The position numbers and the translations under genes were made by a program. Shown here one piece after another: positions 17,410 through 26,227 of a DNA stretch of 64,000 nucleotides. How positions within the stretch are numbered: the stretch's first letter is position 1; each line of letters opens with the position of its first letter. The DNA comes from Neptunicella sp048268085 (GTDB taxonomy: Bacteria > Pseudomonadota > Gammaproteobacteria > Enterobacterales > Alteromonadaceae), in contig NZ_JBLWWF010000003.1 of the NCBI RefSeq assembly GCF_048268085.1, positions 186,001 through 250,000 of the forward strand. Reading direction: 5' to 3'. The notes below the pieces were generated by a model, which saw only the letters and a program-made list of their open reading frames with translations, ran no database searches and was not told the origin of the DNA.

Positions 17410-18744
17410 ATGATAAAAATCAAAGAAGGCATGGACCTCCCGATTCAGGGAGCGCCCATTCAGGAAATCCAACCAGCTAACGCGGTTACCCGTGTTGCAG
17501 TGTTGGGAGAAGAGTATGTGGGGATGCGACCCACAATGTATGTTCAAGTTGGCGATAAAGTGAAAAAAGGTCAGGTTCTTTTTGAAGATAAAAAGAATCC
17601 TGGTGTTAAATTCACCGCTCCTGCCAGTGGAACCGTCGCCGAAATTAACCGTGGTGCAAAACGTGTGTTGCAATCCGTCGTGATTGATATTGAAGGTAAT
17701 GAGCAAATTACTTTTGAATCAACTAAGGATTTCAATGGGTTGAGTGCTGAGCAGATACAACAGAATTTAGTTGAATCCGGTTTATGGACAGCCTTGCGTA
17801 CCCGCCCGTACAGTAAAATTCCTGCGTTAGGTAGCAAACCACATTCTATTTTTGTGAATGCAATGGATACCAATCCGTTGGCTGCCGATCCAACGGTAGT
17901 TATTGGCCAGCGCAAAGACGAGTTTACTAATGGCTTGCAGATTTTGTCCAAACTGACCGATGGAAAGTTATTTGTCAGCAAGGCGCCTGGTGCCGATGTA
18001 CCAACCGGGTCAGTTAAAGCAGAAGTAAATGAGTTTGCCGGTCCTCATCCAGCAGGTCTGGTTGGAACCCATATTCATTTTCTTGATGCGGTAGGCGCAA
18101 CCAAAACGGTTTGGCATATCAGTTATCAAGATGTGATCGCTATTGGGCATCTTTTTGCTACCGGTGAACTGGATACCAGTCGTGTTATCGCACTGGCGGG
18201 GCCAGAGGTGAAAAAACCTCGCCTGATTAACACCTTGATTGGTGCTAGCACTAAACAATTACTGGAAGACGAAGTCTCGGAAAACGATGTTCGAATCATT
18301 TCTGGTTCGGTACTAAACGGGCATAACGCAGCTGGCGTACATGGTTATTTAGGTCGTTACCACAATCAGGTTGCTGTTGTGGCTGAAGGACGTGAAAAAG
18401 TGTTATTTGGCTGGTTGCGTCCGGGTAGTGAACAGCATTCGGTGACTCGCGCCTATTTAGGTCATTTAAGCCCTAAACGCCTATTTAATATGACTACTTC
18501 CACCAATGGTTCTGATCGTTCAATGGTACCCATTGGTAACTATGAGCGCGTGATGCCGCTGGATATCCTGCCCACGTTATTACTTCGAGACATGCTTTCT
18601 GGTGATACCGATGGTGCGCAAACCTTAGGATGCCTGGAGCTGGATGAAGAAGATTTGGCGTTATGTACTTATGTTTGCCCAGGCAAATATAACTACGCGC
18701 CGGTTCTGCGTGAATGCCTGAATACGATTGAGAAGGAAGGGTAA
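17410..18744 (+). CDS. nqrA: Na+-translocating NADH:quinone reductase subunit A
   Basis: The cytoplasmic quinone-binding subunit of Na+-NQR, the respiratory complex that couples NADH oxidation to sodium export. The protein has 444 residues. The ATG at 17410 gives MIKIKEGMDLPIQGAP, which matches the family start; the preceding in-frame TTG is disfavoured. Visible family sequence includes VGMRPTMYVQVGDKVKKGQVLFEDKK (lipoyl-like domain), RPYSKIP, GPHPAGLVGTHIHFLDAV and the C-terminal CTYVCPGKYNY. It is the first gene of a contiguous nqrABCDEF run; nqrB follows after 3 bases. Confidence 0.97.
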   Translation: MIKIKEGMDLPIQGAPIQEIQPANAVTRVAVLGEEYVGMRPTMYVQVGDKVKKGQVLFEDKKNPGVKFTAPASGTVAEINRGAKRVLQSVVIDIEGNEQITFESTKDFNGLSAEQIQQNLVESGLWTALRTRPYSKIPALGSKPHSIFVNAMDTNPLAADPTVVIGQRKDEFTNGLQILSKLTDGKLFVSKAPGADVPTGSVKAEVNEFAGPHPAGLVGTHIHFLDAVGATKTVWHISYQDVIAIGHLFATGELDTSRVIALAGPEVKKPRLINTLIGASTKQLLEDEVSENDVRIISGSVLNGHNAAGVHGYLGRYHNQVAVVAEGREKVLFGWLRPGSEQHSVTRAYLGHLSPKRLFNMTTSTNGSDRSMVPIGNYERVMPLDILPTLLLRDMLSGDTDGAQTLGCLELDEEDLALCTYVCPGKYNYAPVLRECLNTIEKEG

Positions 18745-18747
18745 TCC

Positions 18748-19956
18748 ATGAGCTTGAAAGATTACTTAGAAAAGATCGAACCGGATTTTGAGCCGGGTGG
18801 TCGCTACGAAAAATGGTACGCGCTGTATGAAGCCGCTGCCACTATTTTCTATACTCCGGGTAAGGTCAACAAATCGACTACTCATGTTAAAGACAGTATC
18901 GATTTAAAACGCATCATGATTATGGTGTGGTTAGCCACTTTCCCGGCCATGTTTTACGGTATGTACAACGTTGGTGTACAAGCCAATACGGCCATTCTTG
19001 CCGGTGCAACGTTGCCAGATATGTGGCAAGCCGCTTTGTTTACCATGTTGGGTGGGCAACTCGGTGCTGATACTGGTGGTCTTGGACTGTTCTTTTATGG
19101 TGCCTGCTTTTACCTGCCAATTTACGCGGTGACGTTTATTGTTGGTGGATTCTGGGAAGTGCTATTCGCTTCAATTCGTAAACATGAAATTAATGAAGGT
19201 TTTTTCGTTACTTCAGTTTTGTTTTCGTTAACCTTGCCTGCCACTATTCCTTTATGGCAAGTGGCTTTAGGTATTACTTTTGGTGTGGTGATTGCCAAAG
19301 AAATCTTTGGTGGTACCGGACGTAACTTCTTAAACCCAGCATTATCCGGTCGGGCTTTCCTGTATTTTGCTTATCCAGCGTATATGTCAGGAGATGCAAT
19401 TTGGACTGCTGCAGACGGTTTTTCTGGCGCCACCTTTTTAGGTCAAGCGGCGCTAGGGCATGTGACTGACTGGAGTATGAATGCCGATTGGTGGAATGCG
19501 TTCTATGGCGCGATTCAAGGTTCTGTGGGGGAAACTTCTACACTGGCGTTGGCAATTGGTGGTTTGTTTATTATTTATTTGCGAATTGCTTCCTGGCGTA
19601 TCGTCGGTGGTGTGATGCTGGGCATGGCGATATTTGCCAGCTTGCTTAACATGATTGGCAGCGATACCAACCCCATGTTCGCGATGCCCTGGTATTGGCA
19701 TTTGGTTACCGGTGGTTTTGCCTTTGGTATGTTCTTTATGGCAACCGACCCCGTATCTGCATCATTCACCAACAAAGGTAAGTGGGCTTATGGAGCCTTA
19801 ATCGGATTTATGTGTGTCATGATTCGAGTGGTTAACCCGGCTTTCCCTGAAGGAATGATGTTGGCTATTTTATTTGCCAACTTATGGGCTCCACTATTCG
19901 ATTATTTTGTCGCACAAGGCAATATCAAACGGAGGCTAGCTCGTGTCAGCAAATAA
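18748..19956 (+). CDS. nqrB: Na+-NQR subunit B, covalent FMN carrier
   Basis: An integral membrane subunit of 402 residues that holds riboflavin and a covalently bound FMN. The flavinylation motif SGAT is at 226-229, giving T229 as the FMN attachment residue (DGFSGATFLG). About ten transmembrane helices can be followed, with conserved GGTGRNFLNPALSGRAFLYFAYP in the middle. The gene overlaps nqrC by 14 bases. Confidence 0.97.
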   Translation: MSLKDYLEKIEPDFEPGGRYEKWYALYEAAATIFYTPGKVNKSTTHVKDSIDLKRIMIMVWLATFPAMFYGMYNVGVQANTAILAGATLPDMWQAALFTMLGGQLGADTGGLGLFFYGACFYLPIYAVTFIVGGFWEVLFASIRKHEINEGFFVTSVLFSLTLPATIPLWQVALGITFGVVIAKEIFGGTGRNFLNPALSGRAFLYFAYPAYMSGDAIWTAADGFSGATFLGQAALGHVTDWSMNADWWNAFYGAIQGSVGETSTLALAIGGLFIIYLRIASWRIVGGVMLGMAIFASLLNMIGSDTNPMFAMPWYWHLVTGGFAFGMFFMATDPVSASFTNKGKWAYGALIGFMCVMIRVVNPAFPEGMMLAILFANLWAPLFDYFVAQGNIKRRLARVSK

Positions 19957-20695
19957 AGAAACTTTGGGTAAAACTCTTGGTGTCGTTTTGGCCGTATGTT
20001 TGGTTTGTTCAGTTATTGTATCCGGTTCTGCGGTTGGTTTGCGTGATCTACAAGAACACAATGCCAAGTTGGACAAACAAACAAACATTTTGGAAGCGGC
20101 TGGTTTAGTCGCAGAAAAGAAAAGCGAAGTTCCGGCAATCTATAATCAGTATATTGAAGAACGATATGTTGATTTGGCCAGTGGTGAATATGTCGAAAAG
20201 TCAGCTGATTACGACATGTATAAAGCCGCTCGTGATCCTGAGCAAAGTGTTAAGCCTCAGCCTGATACAGCCAGTTTAATTCGCCGCGCCAAAGTGGCGA
20301 GCGTTTATCTGGTCAAAGACGATGCGGGTAAAATACAGCGAATCATTTTGCCAATAAATGGCAGTGGTTTATGGAACATGATGTATGGCTTTTTAGCGAT
20401 TGATAATGATGGTAATACGGTGCGTGAGCTGGTTTATTACGATCAAAAAGAAACACCGGGATTGGGCGGCGAAGTACAAAACCCTAAATGGAAAGCATTA
20501 TGGGATGGTAAAAAGCTTTTCAAAGACGGTGAAGTAGCAATCAAAGTGACTAAAAATGCCGGTTCTGATAATCCTTATGCCGTTGATGCGTTATCAGGCG
20601 CAACGTTAACCAGTAAAGGTGTGCAAAACACATTGGATTACTGGTTGGGTAAAGAGGGCTTTGGTCCTTTCCTGAACAATCTTAAGAGAGGCTAA
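19943..20695 (+). CDS. nqrC: Na+-NQR subunit C, covalent FMN carrier
   Basis: A 250-residue subunit with one N-terminal membrane helix (about 9-32) and a periplasmic FMN-binding domain. The flavinylation motif SGAT is at 218-221 (DALSGATLTSKGV), so T221 receives FMN from ApbE. The GTG start at 19943 sits inside the nqrB end and is supported by GGAGG about 6 bases ahead. Other family segments are PGLGGEVQNPKW and INGSGLWNMMYGFLAI. Confidence 0.96.
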   Translation: MSANKETLGKTLGVVLAVCLVCSVIVSGSAVGLRDLQEHNAKLDKQTNILEAAGLVAEKKSEVPAIYNQYIEERYVDLASGEYVEKSADYDMYKAARDPEQSVKPQPDTASLIRRAKVASVYLVKDDAGKIQRIILPINGSGLWNMMYGFLAIDNDGNTVRELVYYDQKETPGLGGEVQNPKWKALWDGKKLFKDGEVAIKVTKNAGSDNPYAVDALSGATLTSKGVQNTLDYWLGKEGFGPFLNNLKRG

Positions 20696-20699
20696 ACTG

Positions 20700-21332
20700 A
20701 TGGCTGATACTAAAGAAATGAAAAAGGTTCTGTTTGGACCCATTCTGGACAACAACCCAATTGCCTTACAGGTATTAGGTGTGTGTTCAGCATTGGCGGT
20801 TACCACCAAACTGGAAACTGCCTTGGTAATGGCGCTGGCATTGACCTCGGTCACCGCGTTTTCTAACTTGTTTATCTCGATTATCCGCAACGCTATTCCT
20901 TCCAGTGTGCGGATTATTGTGCAGATGACCATTATTGCTTCACTGGTTATTGTGGTGGATCAAATTCTTAAAGCCTATTCCTATGAAATATCCAAGCAAC
21001 TGTCGGTGTTCGTTGGTTTGATCATTACTAACTGTATTGTAATGGGCCGTGCCGAAGCGTATGCAATGAAAAGCCCGCCTTTAATGAGTTTCCTTGACGG
21101 GATTGGTAATGGTTTAGGTTATTCGTTTGTGCTGGTTGTTGTGGGCATCATTAAAGAGCTATTTGGTTTCGGTACCTTGTTAGGTTTTGAAATTTTACCT
21201 CTGATTCAAAATGGTGGCTGGTATCAGGCAAATGGTTTGTTGATTTTACCATTTAGCTCTTTCTTCCTGATTGGCGGTTTTATTTGGGTTATGCGCACAT
21301 TCAAGAAAGAACAAGTCGAGGCGAAGGAGTAA
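20700..21332 (+). CDS. nqrD: Na+-NQR subunit D
   Basis: A 210-residue, six-helix membrane subunit homologous to RnfE. Together with NqrE it forms the inverted-repeat pair that binds an intramembrane iron centre. Cysteines C29 (QVLGVCS) and C111 (IITNCIVMGRAEA) are in the expected positions for the iron ligands. It lies 4 bases after nqrC and 3 bases before nqrE. Confidence 0.97.
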   Translation: MADTKEMKKVLFGPILDNNPIALQVLGVCSALAVTTKLETALVMALALTSVTAFSNLFISIIRNAIPSSVRIIVQMTIIASLVIVVDQILKAYSYEISKQLSVFVGLIITNCIVMGRAEAYAMKSPPLMSFLDGIGNGLGYSFVLVVVGIIKELFGFGTLLGFEILPLIQNGGWYQANGLLILPFSSFFLIGGFIWVMRTFKKEQVEAKE

Positions 21333-21335
21333 TCA

Positions 21336-21944
21336 ATGGAACATTATCTGAATTTATTGGTTCGTTCGATTTTTATCGAAAATATGGCACTAGCCTATTT
21401 CTTGGGCATGTGTACTTTCTTGGCGGTGTCCAAAAAAGTAAAAACAGCAATGGGCTTAGGAGTTGCGGTTATCGTGGTATTGACGATTTCGGTACCGGCT
21501 AACCAGGTAATCTACTCTTTATTTTTAGCGCCTGGTGCGTTGGAGTGGGCGGGATTCCCTGATACCGATTTAAGCTTCTTAAACTTTTTAACTTTTATTG
21601 GTGTTATCGCTGCGTTGGTTCAAATTCTGGAAATGTTATTAGATAAATATTTCCAGTCGCTTTATAACGCATTGGGTATCTTCTTACCTTTGATTACGGT
21701 TAACTGCGCTATCTTCGGTGGGGTTGCTTTTGCTATCCAGCGTGATTACAACACGGTAGAAAGTGTGTTTTACGGTATGGGTAGCGGCATGGGATGGGCA
21801 TTAGCTATTACTTTAATGGCGGCAGTACGTGAAAAACTGAAATATGCCGATATGCCTGAGGGTATTCGTGGACTAGGTTCGGTATTTATTACTGCTGGTC
21901 TGATGGCGATTGGCTTCCAGTCATTCTCCGGTATTTCACTTTAA
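21336..21944 (+). CDS. nqrE: Na+-NQR subunit E
   Basis: A 202-residue, six-helix membrane subunit homologous to RnfA and partner of NqrD. The likely iron-centre cysteines are C26 (FLGMCTFLAV) and C124 (ITVNCAIFGG). Upstream AGGAG-type sequence (GCGAAGGAGT) ends a few bases before the ATG. nqrF follows after 18 bases. Confidence 0.97.
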   Translation: MEHYLNLLVRSIFIENMALAYFLGMCTFLAVSKKVKTAMGLGVAVIVVLTISVPANQVIYSLFLAPGALEWAGFPDTDLSFLNFLTFIGVIAALVQILEMLLDKYFQSLYNALGIFLPLITVNCAIFGGVAFAIQRDYNTVESVFYGMGSGMGWALAITLMAAVREKLKYADMPEGIRGLGSVFITAGLMAIGFQSFSGISL

Positions 21945-21962
21945 GCGAGGAACAGATCAGTT

Positions 21963-23192
21963 ATGAATATTGAGATTCTTCTTGGCGTAGGCATGTTTAT
22001 TGCCATCGTCGTGGTGCTGGTGATGGTTATTATGTTAGCCAAATCCAAATTAGTCCCCTCTGGTGATGTGAATATCACTATCAATGGTGACCCGGAAAAA
22101 TCGATTACCGCTCAACCTGGCAGTAAGTTGTTAGGTGCATTGGCTAACTCGGGTATTTTCGTTTCTTCTGCTTGCGGTGGCGGTGGCTCTTGTGGTCAGT
22201 GTCGGGTGAATATCCACTCTGGTGGTGGTGAAATATTGCCGACCGAGCTTGACCATATTAGTAAACGTGATGCCAAAGAAGGTTGTCGTTTATCTTGTCA
22301 GGTCGCGATTAAGCAAGATATGGATATTGAACTACCTGAAGAAATTTTTGGAATTAAAAAGTGGGAATGTGAAGTTATTTCTAACGATAACAAAGCCACT
22401 TTTATTAAAGAACTAAAACTTAAAATACCTGAAGGTGAAGTGGTTCCTTTCCGTGCCGGTGGTTTTATTCAGATCGAAGCTCCACCTCATCATGTTAAAT
22501 ATAAAGATTTTGATGTACCGGAAGAATATCGTAAAGACTGGAATCACTTCGGTTTCTTCGATATTGAATCTAAGGTAGATGAAGAAACCATTCGTGCTTA
22601 TTCGATGGCAAACTATCCGGAAGAAGAAGGGATTATTCTGTTGAACGTGCGTATTGCGTCACCGCCACCGAATAACCTAACCTTGCCTGCCGGTAAAATG
22701 TCTTCATTTATCTGGAGTCTTAAGCCTGGAGATAAAGTGACTATCTCTGGCCCATTTGGTGAGTTCTTCGCAAAAGACACCGATGCAGAAATGGTATTTA
22801 TTGGTGGTGGTGCGGGAATGGCGCCAATGCGTTCGCATATCTTCGACCAGTTACGCCGGATTAAAAGCAAACGTAAAATTAGCTTCTGGTATGGTGCCCG
22901 TTCATTACGCGAAATGTTCTATGTTGAAGATTTCGATATGTTGCAAGAAGAAAACGAAAACTTTGAATGGCATGTCGCACTGTCTGATCCTCAAGCAGAA
23001 GATAATTGGGATGGGTATACCGGCTTTATTCATAATGTATTGCTGGAAAACTATCTTAAAGATCACCCTGCCCCGGAAGATTGTGAATTTTATATGTGTG
23101 GTCCACCCATGATGAATGCGGCAGTGATTAACATGCTTAAAGAACTGGGTGTGGAAGATGAGAATATTTTGCTGGATGATTTCGGCGGTTAA
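21963..23192 (+). CDS. nqrF: Na+-NQR subunit F, NADH-oxidising flavoprotein
   Basis: The electron-input subunit of 409 residues. It has an N-terminal membrane helix (about 5-27). A plant-type [2Fe-2S] ferredoxin domain follows with C71, C77, C80 and C112 (ACGGGGSCGQC). The FAD-binding domain has RAYSMANYP, and the NADH-binding domain has GGGAGMAPMRSH and the C-terminal YMCGPPMM. Layout and length are standard. A terminator-like hairpin follows, separating it from apbE. Confidence 0.97.
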   Translation: MNIEILLGVGMFIAIVVVLVMVIMLAKSKLVPSGDVNITINGDPEKSITAQPGSKLLGALANSGIFVSSACGGGGSCGQCRVNIHSGGGEILPTELDHISKRDAKEGCRLSCQVAIKQDMDIELPEEIFGIKKWECEVISNDNKATFIKELKLKIPEGEVVPFRAGGFIQIEAPPHHVKYKDFDVPEEYRKDWNHFGFFDIESKVDEETIRAYSMANYPEEEGIILLNVRIASPPPNNLTLPAGKMSSFIWSLKPGDKVTISGPFGEFFAKDTDAEMVFIGGGAGMAPMRSHIFDQLRRIKSKRKISFWYGARSLREMFYVEDFDMLQEENENFEWHVALSDPQAEDNWDGYTGFIHNVLLENYLKDHPAPEDCEFYMCGPPMMNAAVINMLKELGVEDENILLDDFGG

Positions 23193-23235
23193 TTATTCTC
23201 TATCAGGTAGCCCTGATCGCAGAGTGTAAAATTGT

Positions 23236-23261
23236 AAAAGGGGCCATTTGGCTCCTTTTTT
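23236..23261 (+). terminator. Intrinsic terminator between nqrF and apbE
   Basis: AAAAGGGGCC, loop ATTT, GGCTCC with one G-T pair, then TTTTTT. It would end most nqr transcripts after nqrF. apbE and nqrM could then be transcribed by partial read-through or a separate promoter. Confidence 0.75.
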
Positions 23262-23287
23262 GTAGCAAATTTAATAATAGGAAAGCT

Positions 23288-24310
23288 ATGTATCCGAATT
23301 ATTTTTATCGTTATGTGACGGTTATTTTATGCAGTTTGCTGTTACTGGCGTGCCAGCCGGCCAAAGACCCACAGTGGGCGTTACAGGGCAATACAATGGG
23401 AACGACTTATCATATTAAGTTAGTTGTACCAGAGCAGAGCGAATTAACCGAAGCACAGCTGCAGCAGAAAATTGACCAATTACTGATTGATGTTAATCAT
23501 GCTATGTCGACCTATCAGCCAGATTCCGAGTTATCCCGTTTTAACCAGTTTCCAGCGCATCGGGTTTTTCCATTATCCAAAGCTACCAGACAGGTGATTG
23601 ACGAGTCTATTCGGCTTTATCATATGACGGATGGAGCGTTGGATGTTACCGTGGGACCGTTAGTTAATTTATGGGGGTTTGGTCCTAAAGCCAGACCGCA
23701 CACCATTCCAACCGACGAGGTAATTGAACAAACTCGTCTGCAAACTGGTGTTCAACACATTCAGCTTAGCGATGAAGGAATAAGTAAGGCCATTCCTGAT
23801 TTATATATTGATTTATCTTCCATTGCGAAAGGGTATGGTGTGGATGCTGTGGCTGACTTATTAGAAAAGCAGGGAGTTAGGGATTATCTAGTAGAAATTG
23901 GTGGAGAAATGCGTTTATCTGGCCATAAAGCGGACGGAAGTGATTGGCGAGTCGCGATTGAAAAACCTGAATCGATGGATAGAGCAGTGCAACAGATCAT
24001 CTCCATTGGCGATAATGGTATTGCTACTTCTGGGGATTATCGCAATTACTACGAAGAAAATGGTGTACGCTATTCACATACTATCGATCCGCAAACAGGT
24101 AAGCCAATCCAGCATAAATTGGTGTCGGTTACCGTGGTAACCCCTTCGTGCATGACGGCAGATGGATTAGCGACTGCCATTAACGTGATGGGTTTTGAAA
24201 AGGGTAAAGCTTTTGCGTTAGAACACAATTTGGCAGTATTGTTAATAAATCGCGAAGACGGGCAGTTTGAAGCCTATAATACCCCGGCATTTGAACCCTA
24301 TTTACGTTAG
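23288..24310 (+). CDS. apbE: FAD:protein FMN transferase ApbE
   Basis: ApbE transfers FMN from FAD to the threonine of SGAT-type motifs, here NqrB and NqrC. The 340-residue protein is a periplasm-facing lipoprotein (LLLAC, C22). Family motifs visible are GNTMGTTYHIK, the DGALDVTVGPLVNLWGFGP segment, DLSSIAKGYGVD, EIGGEMR and SGDYRNYYEENGVRYSHTIDP, which includes metal and flavin contacts. Its place directly after nqrF agrees with its maturation role. Confidence 0.95.
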   Translation: MYPNYFYRYVTVILCSLLLLACQPAKDPQWALQGNTMGTTYHIKLVVPEQSELTEAQLQQKIDQLLIDVNHAMSTYQPDSELSRFNQFPAHRVFPLSKATRQVIDESIRLYHMTDGALDVTVGPLVNLWGFGPKARPHTIPTDEVIEQTRLQTGVQHIQLSDEGISKAIPDLYIDLSSIAKGYGVDAVADLLEKQGVRDYLVEIGGEMRLSGHKADGSDWRVAIEKPESMDRAVQQIISIGDNGIATSGDYRNYYEENGVRYSHTIDPQTGKPIQHKLVSVTVVTPSCMTADGLATAINVMGFEKGKAFALEHNLAVLLINREDGQFEAYNTPAFEPYLR

Positions 24311-24361
24311 AATTGGCTGGTTGGTTGAACGGCTGAATTTACATTATTGATTGGAGTTGTT

Positions 24362-24595
24362 GTGAGTACTTTTTTGCTGGCTTTTGTATTTTTTCTAGTA
24401 GTAATGATAGCAATGGCGATAGGTTATATCGTGCAAAGAAAATCCATTGCTGGCAGTTGTGGTGGTTTAGGTGCATTGGGCATTGATAAGGCCTGCGATT
24501 GCCCTGAACCCTGTGATCGCAAAAAAGCGCGTATGGAAAAAGAACAAGCCAGAGCAAAGAAACTTGAGCAATGGCAACGGGATCAAATTATTTAA
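24362..24595 (+). CDS. nqrM: Na+-NQR maturation protein NqrM
   Basis: A 77-residue protein with one N-terminal membrane helix (about 3-24) and a cysteine cluster C33, C45, C47, C51 (GSCGG and ACDCPEPC). NqrM is required for Na+-NQR assembly, probably delivering iron for the centre between NqrD and NqrE, and its cysteines are needed. The GTG at 24362 is chosen because GGAG lies 5 bases ahead; a longer frame from 24347 would place the start upstream of this site. Confidence 0.92.
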   Translation: MSTFLLAFVFFLVVMIAMAIGYIVQRKSIAGSCGGLGALGIDKACDCPEPCDRKKARMEKEQARAKKLEQWQRDQII

Positions 24596-24607
24596 TGAGT
24601 TAGTTAT

Positions 24608-24638
24608 TACCAATCCGCAACTTGATGGCGGATTGGTA
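24608..24638. terminator. Hairpin between convergent nqrM and antiporter genes
   Basis: Eleven-base arms TACCAATCCGC and GCGGATTGGTA with a 9-base loop lie between the two convergent stops. Neither side has a clean T run, so it is a possible bidirectional terminator of moderate quality. Confidence 0.55.
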
Positions 24639-24648
24639 AGCGCTATTA

Positions 24649-25938
24649 TTATCTCTCGTTGAGCTCTTTAGCCGCGATACTTTTGGTGATAAGCGGAGAG
24701 ATAGTTAATCCTTGTACAATGATTGAGAATATAACTACCACGTAAGTGATAATCAGTATAAGGCTATGAATATCCGTTCCGTTAGATAATATCGTGCCGC
24801 TGGGAATGGAAGCAGCCATCGCTAGAGCCAGACCTCCTCGTAGCCCTCCCCAGGTTAAGATCCGCACCGAGTTAAGATCATATTTTCTAAACAGTCTAAA
24901 CACCACATAAGGTGCAGATACGCTTAAAAAGCGAGCCAGTAACACGACCGGTACCATTAATAAACCAAAACCAATCTCTTCCAGTGTGAGCGGCATGGTG
25001 ACCAACAATAAACCGATTAACAGAAACAGCAGGGCGTTAAGAAAGTTATCTGTGGCATGCCAGAAGTTTTTAACATACTTGGTACCCGACATACCGTTAC
25101 GCTTAGACGCTTTAGAGCGAGTTATATTGCCCATTAATATTCCACTGGTCACCATTGCCAGTGCACCTGAAATATCCAGTATATTGGCTAATGCAAAACC
25201 GGCTGAGGGAATTGTTAAGGTGACAAGCAGACGAATATTGGCATCTTTACTGTGCATAATTAAGTAATGTCCAACCAAAGTCAGTACCAAACCAAAAGCC
25301 ACCCCACCTACCGCATCAACCATAAATAGTGTGGCGACACTTGAAAAGGTCGGTTCTACCCCAGAAAAAGCGACTGCGTAAATGGTGGTGAAAATGACTA
25401 AGCCTACACCATCGTTAAATAAGGACTCACCTTCGACCTGAATTGAAATATTAGCCGGTGCTTTCATTTGTTTGATGATCGCTAATACTGCAATGGGATC
25501 GGTTGGACTAATTAATGCGCCAAACAGCAGACAGTAAATAAACGGAACATTCCAGCCAAACTGAGTAAATAGCCAGTTGCTGAGATAACCAATAATAAAG
25601 GTTGATGCCAAAGTGGAAAATAACACGAGTATGGTGATTTCCCATCGTTGTTTGCGCAACGCGGGTAAATCTATTTCTAATGCACCAGCAAAGAGTAAAA
25701 AGCCCAGCATCCCTTTGAGTAGTAACTGATTGAAGTTTAGATCTGACACAATATTGGTGATGGCCATGGCGTTTTCATCGCCAAGTAACTTTACCGCCAG
25801 AATAAGTAATAGCGAAATAAGCACCGAGCCGGTGGTGATCGCAATTGTAGTTTGTAACTTAAGTATGTATTGATTGGCCCACGCGATAAAAATCGCGATA
25901 GCGGACAAAAAGCAAATCAAATACCAGGCATTCATCAA
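24649..25938 (-). CDS. CPA1-family Na+/H+ antiporter
   Basis: A 429-residue membrane protein with about 12 helices. Monovalent cation:proton antiporter-1 motifs are present: ISPTDPIAVLAIIK, VEGESLFNDGVGLVIFTTIY with the paired N-D of the ion site, and TWGGLRGGLALAMAASIP. It is most like NhaP/NhaK-type exchangers. It converges on the nqr cluster. Together these genes would cycle sodium: Na+-NQR exports it with respiration, and the antiporter links sodium to the proton gradient. Ion specificity (Na+, K+ or Li+) cannot be read from sequence. Confidence 0.9.
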   Translation of the reverse strand: MMNAWYLICFLSAIAIFIAWANQYILKLQTTIAITTGSVLISLLLILAVKLLGDENAMAITNIVSDLNFNQLLLKGMLGFLLFAGALEIDLPALRKQRWEITILVLFSTLASTFIIGYLSNWLFTQFGWNVPFIYCLLFGALISPTDPIAVLAIIKQMKAPANISIQVEGESLFNDGVGLVIFTTIYAVAFSGVEPTFSSVATLFMVDAVGGVAFGLVLTLVGHYLIMHSKDANIRLLVTLTIPSAGFALANILDISGALAMVTSGILMGNITRSKASKRNGMSGTKYVKNFWHATDNFLNALLFLLIGLLLVTMPLTLEEIGFGLLMVPVVLLARFLSVSAPYVVFRLFRKYDLNSVRILTWGGLRGGLALAMAASIPSGTILSNGTDIHSLILIITYVVVIFSIIVQGLTISPLITKSIAAKELNER

Positions 25939-26158
25939 GCATATCCTAAAGTAGAGAGTGAAATAGCGTTTGAACTGCGCATTGCGGGAGACATTTTGCG
26001 TACAAATTAGCCAAGTTTAGCCAGTGTAAACTGACGTAATTTTACACTTTTAGACAAAGTTCGTCACGATTCAATTATGCGAAATTGTTTGGTCTTATCA
26101 CAAACATGGTAAGTCTATGGTTTGCCATGCATTAAAAGCTGTTGTACATTCCATAATC

Positions 26159-26176
26159 GATGACAGCGTTGTCATT
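26159..26176. promoter_or_regulatory. NagR-like LacI-family operator upstream of the GH18 gene
   Basis: Core TGACAGCGTTGTCA (26161-26174) is an even palindrome around a central CG, as LacI-family sites are. An identical core precedes the NagX-like gene. It resembles the NagR operator described for N-acetylglucosamine regulons of Shewanella and relatives as I remember it. It sits 54 bases ahead of the GH18 start. The rest of the 290-base divergent region to the antiporter gene shows nothing else recognisable. Confidence 0.65.
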
Positions 26177-26227
26177 TTTTTGGATGAATTATCCTCCCGA
26201 TGAATATGGGTATAGATGGAATTAAGT

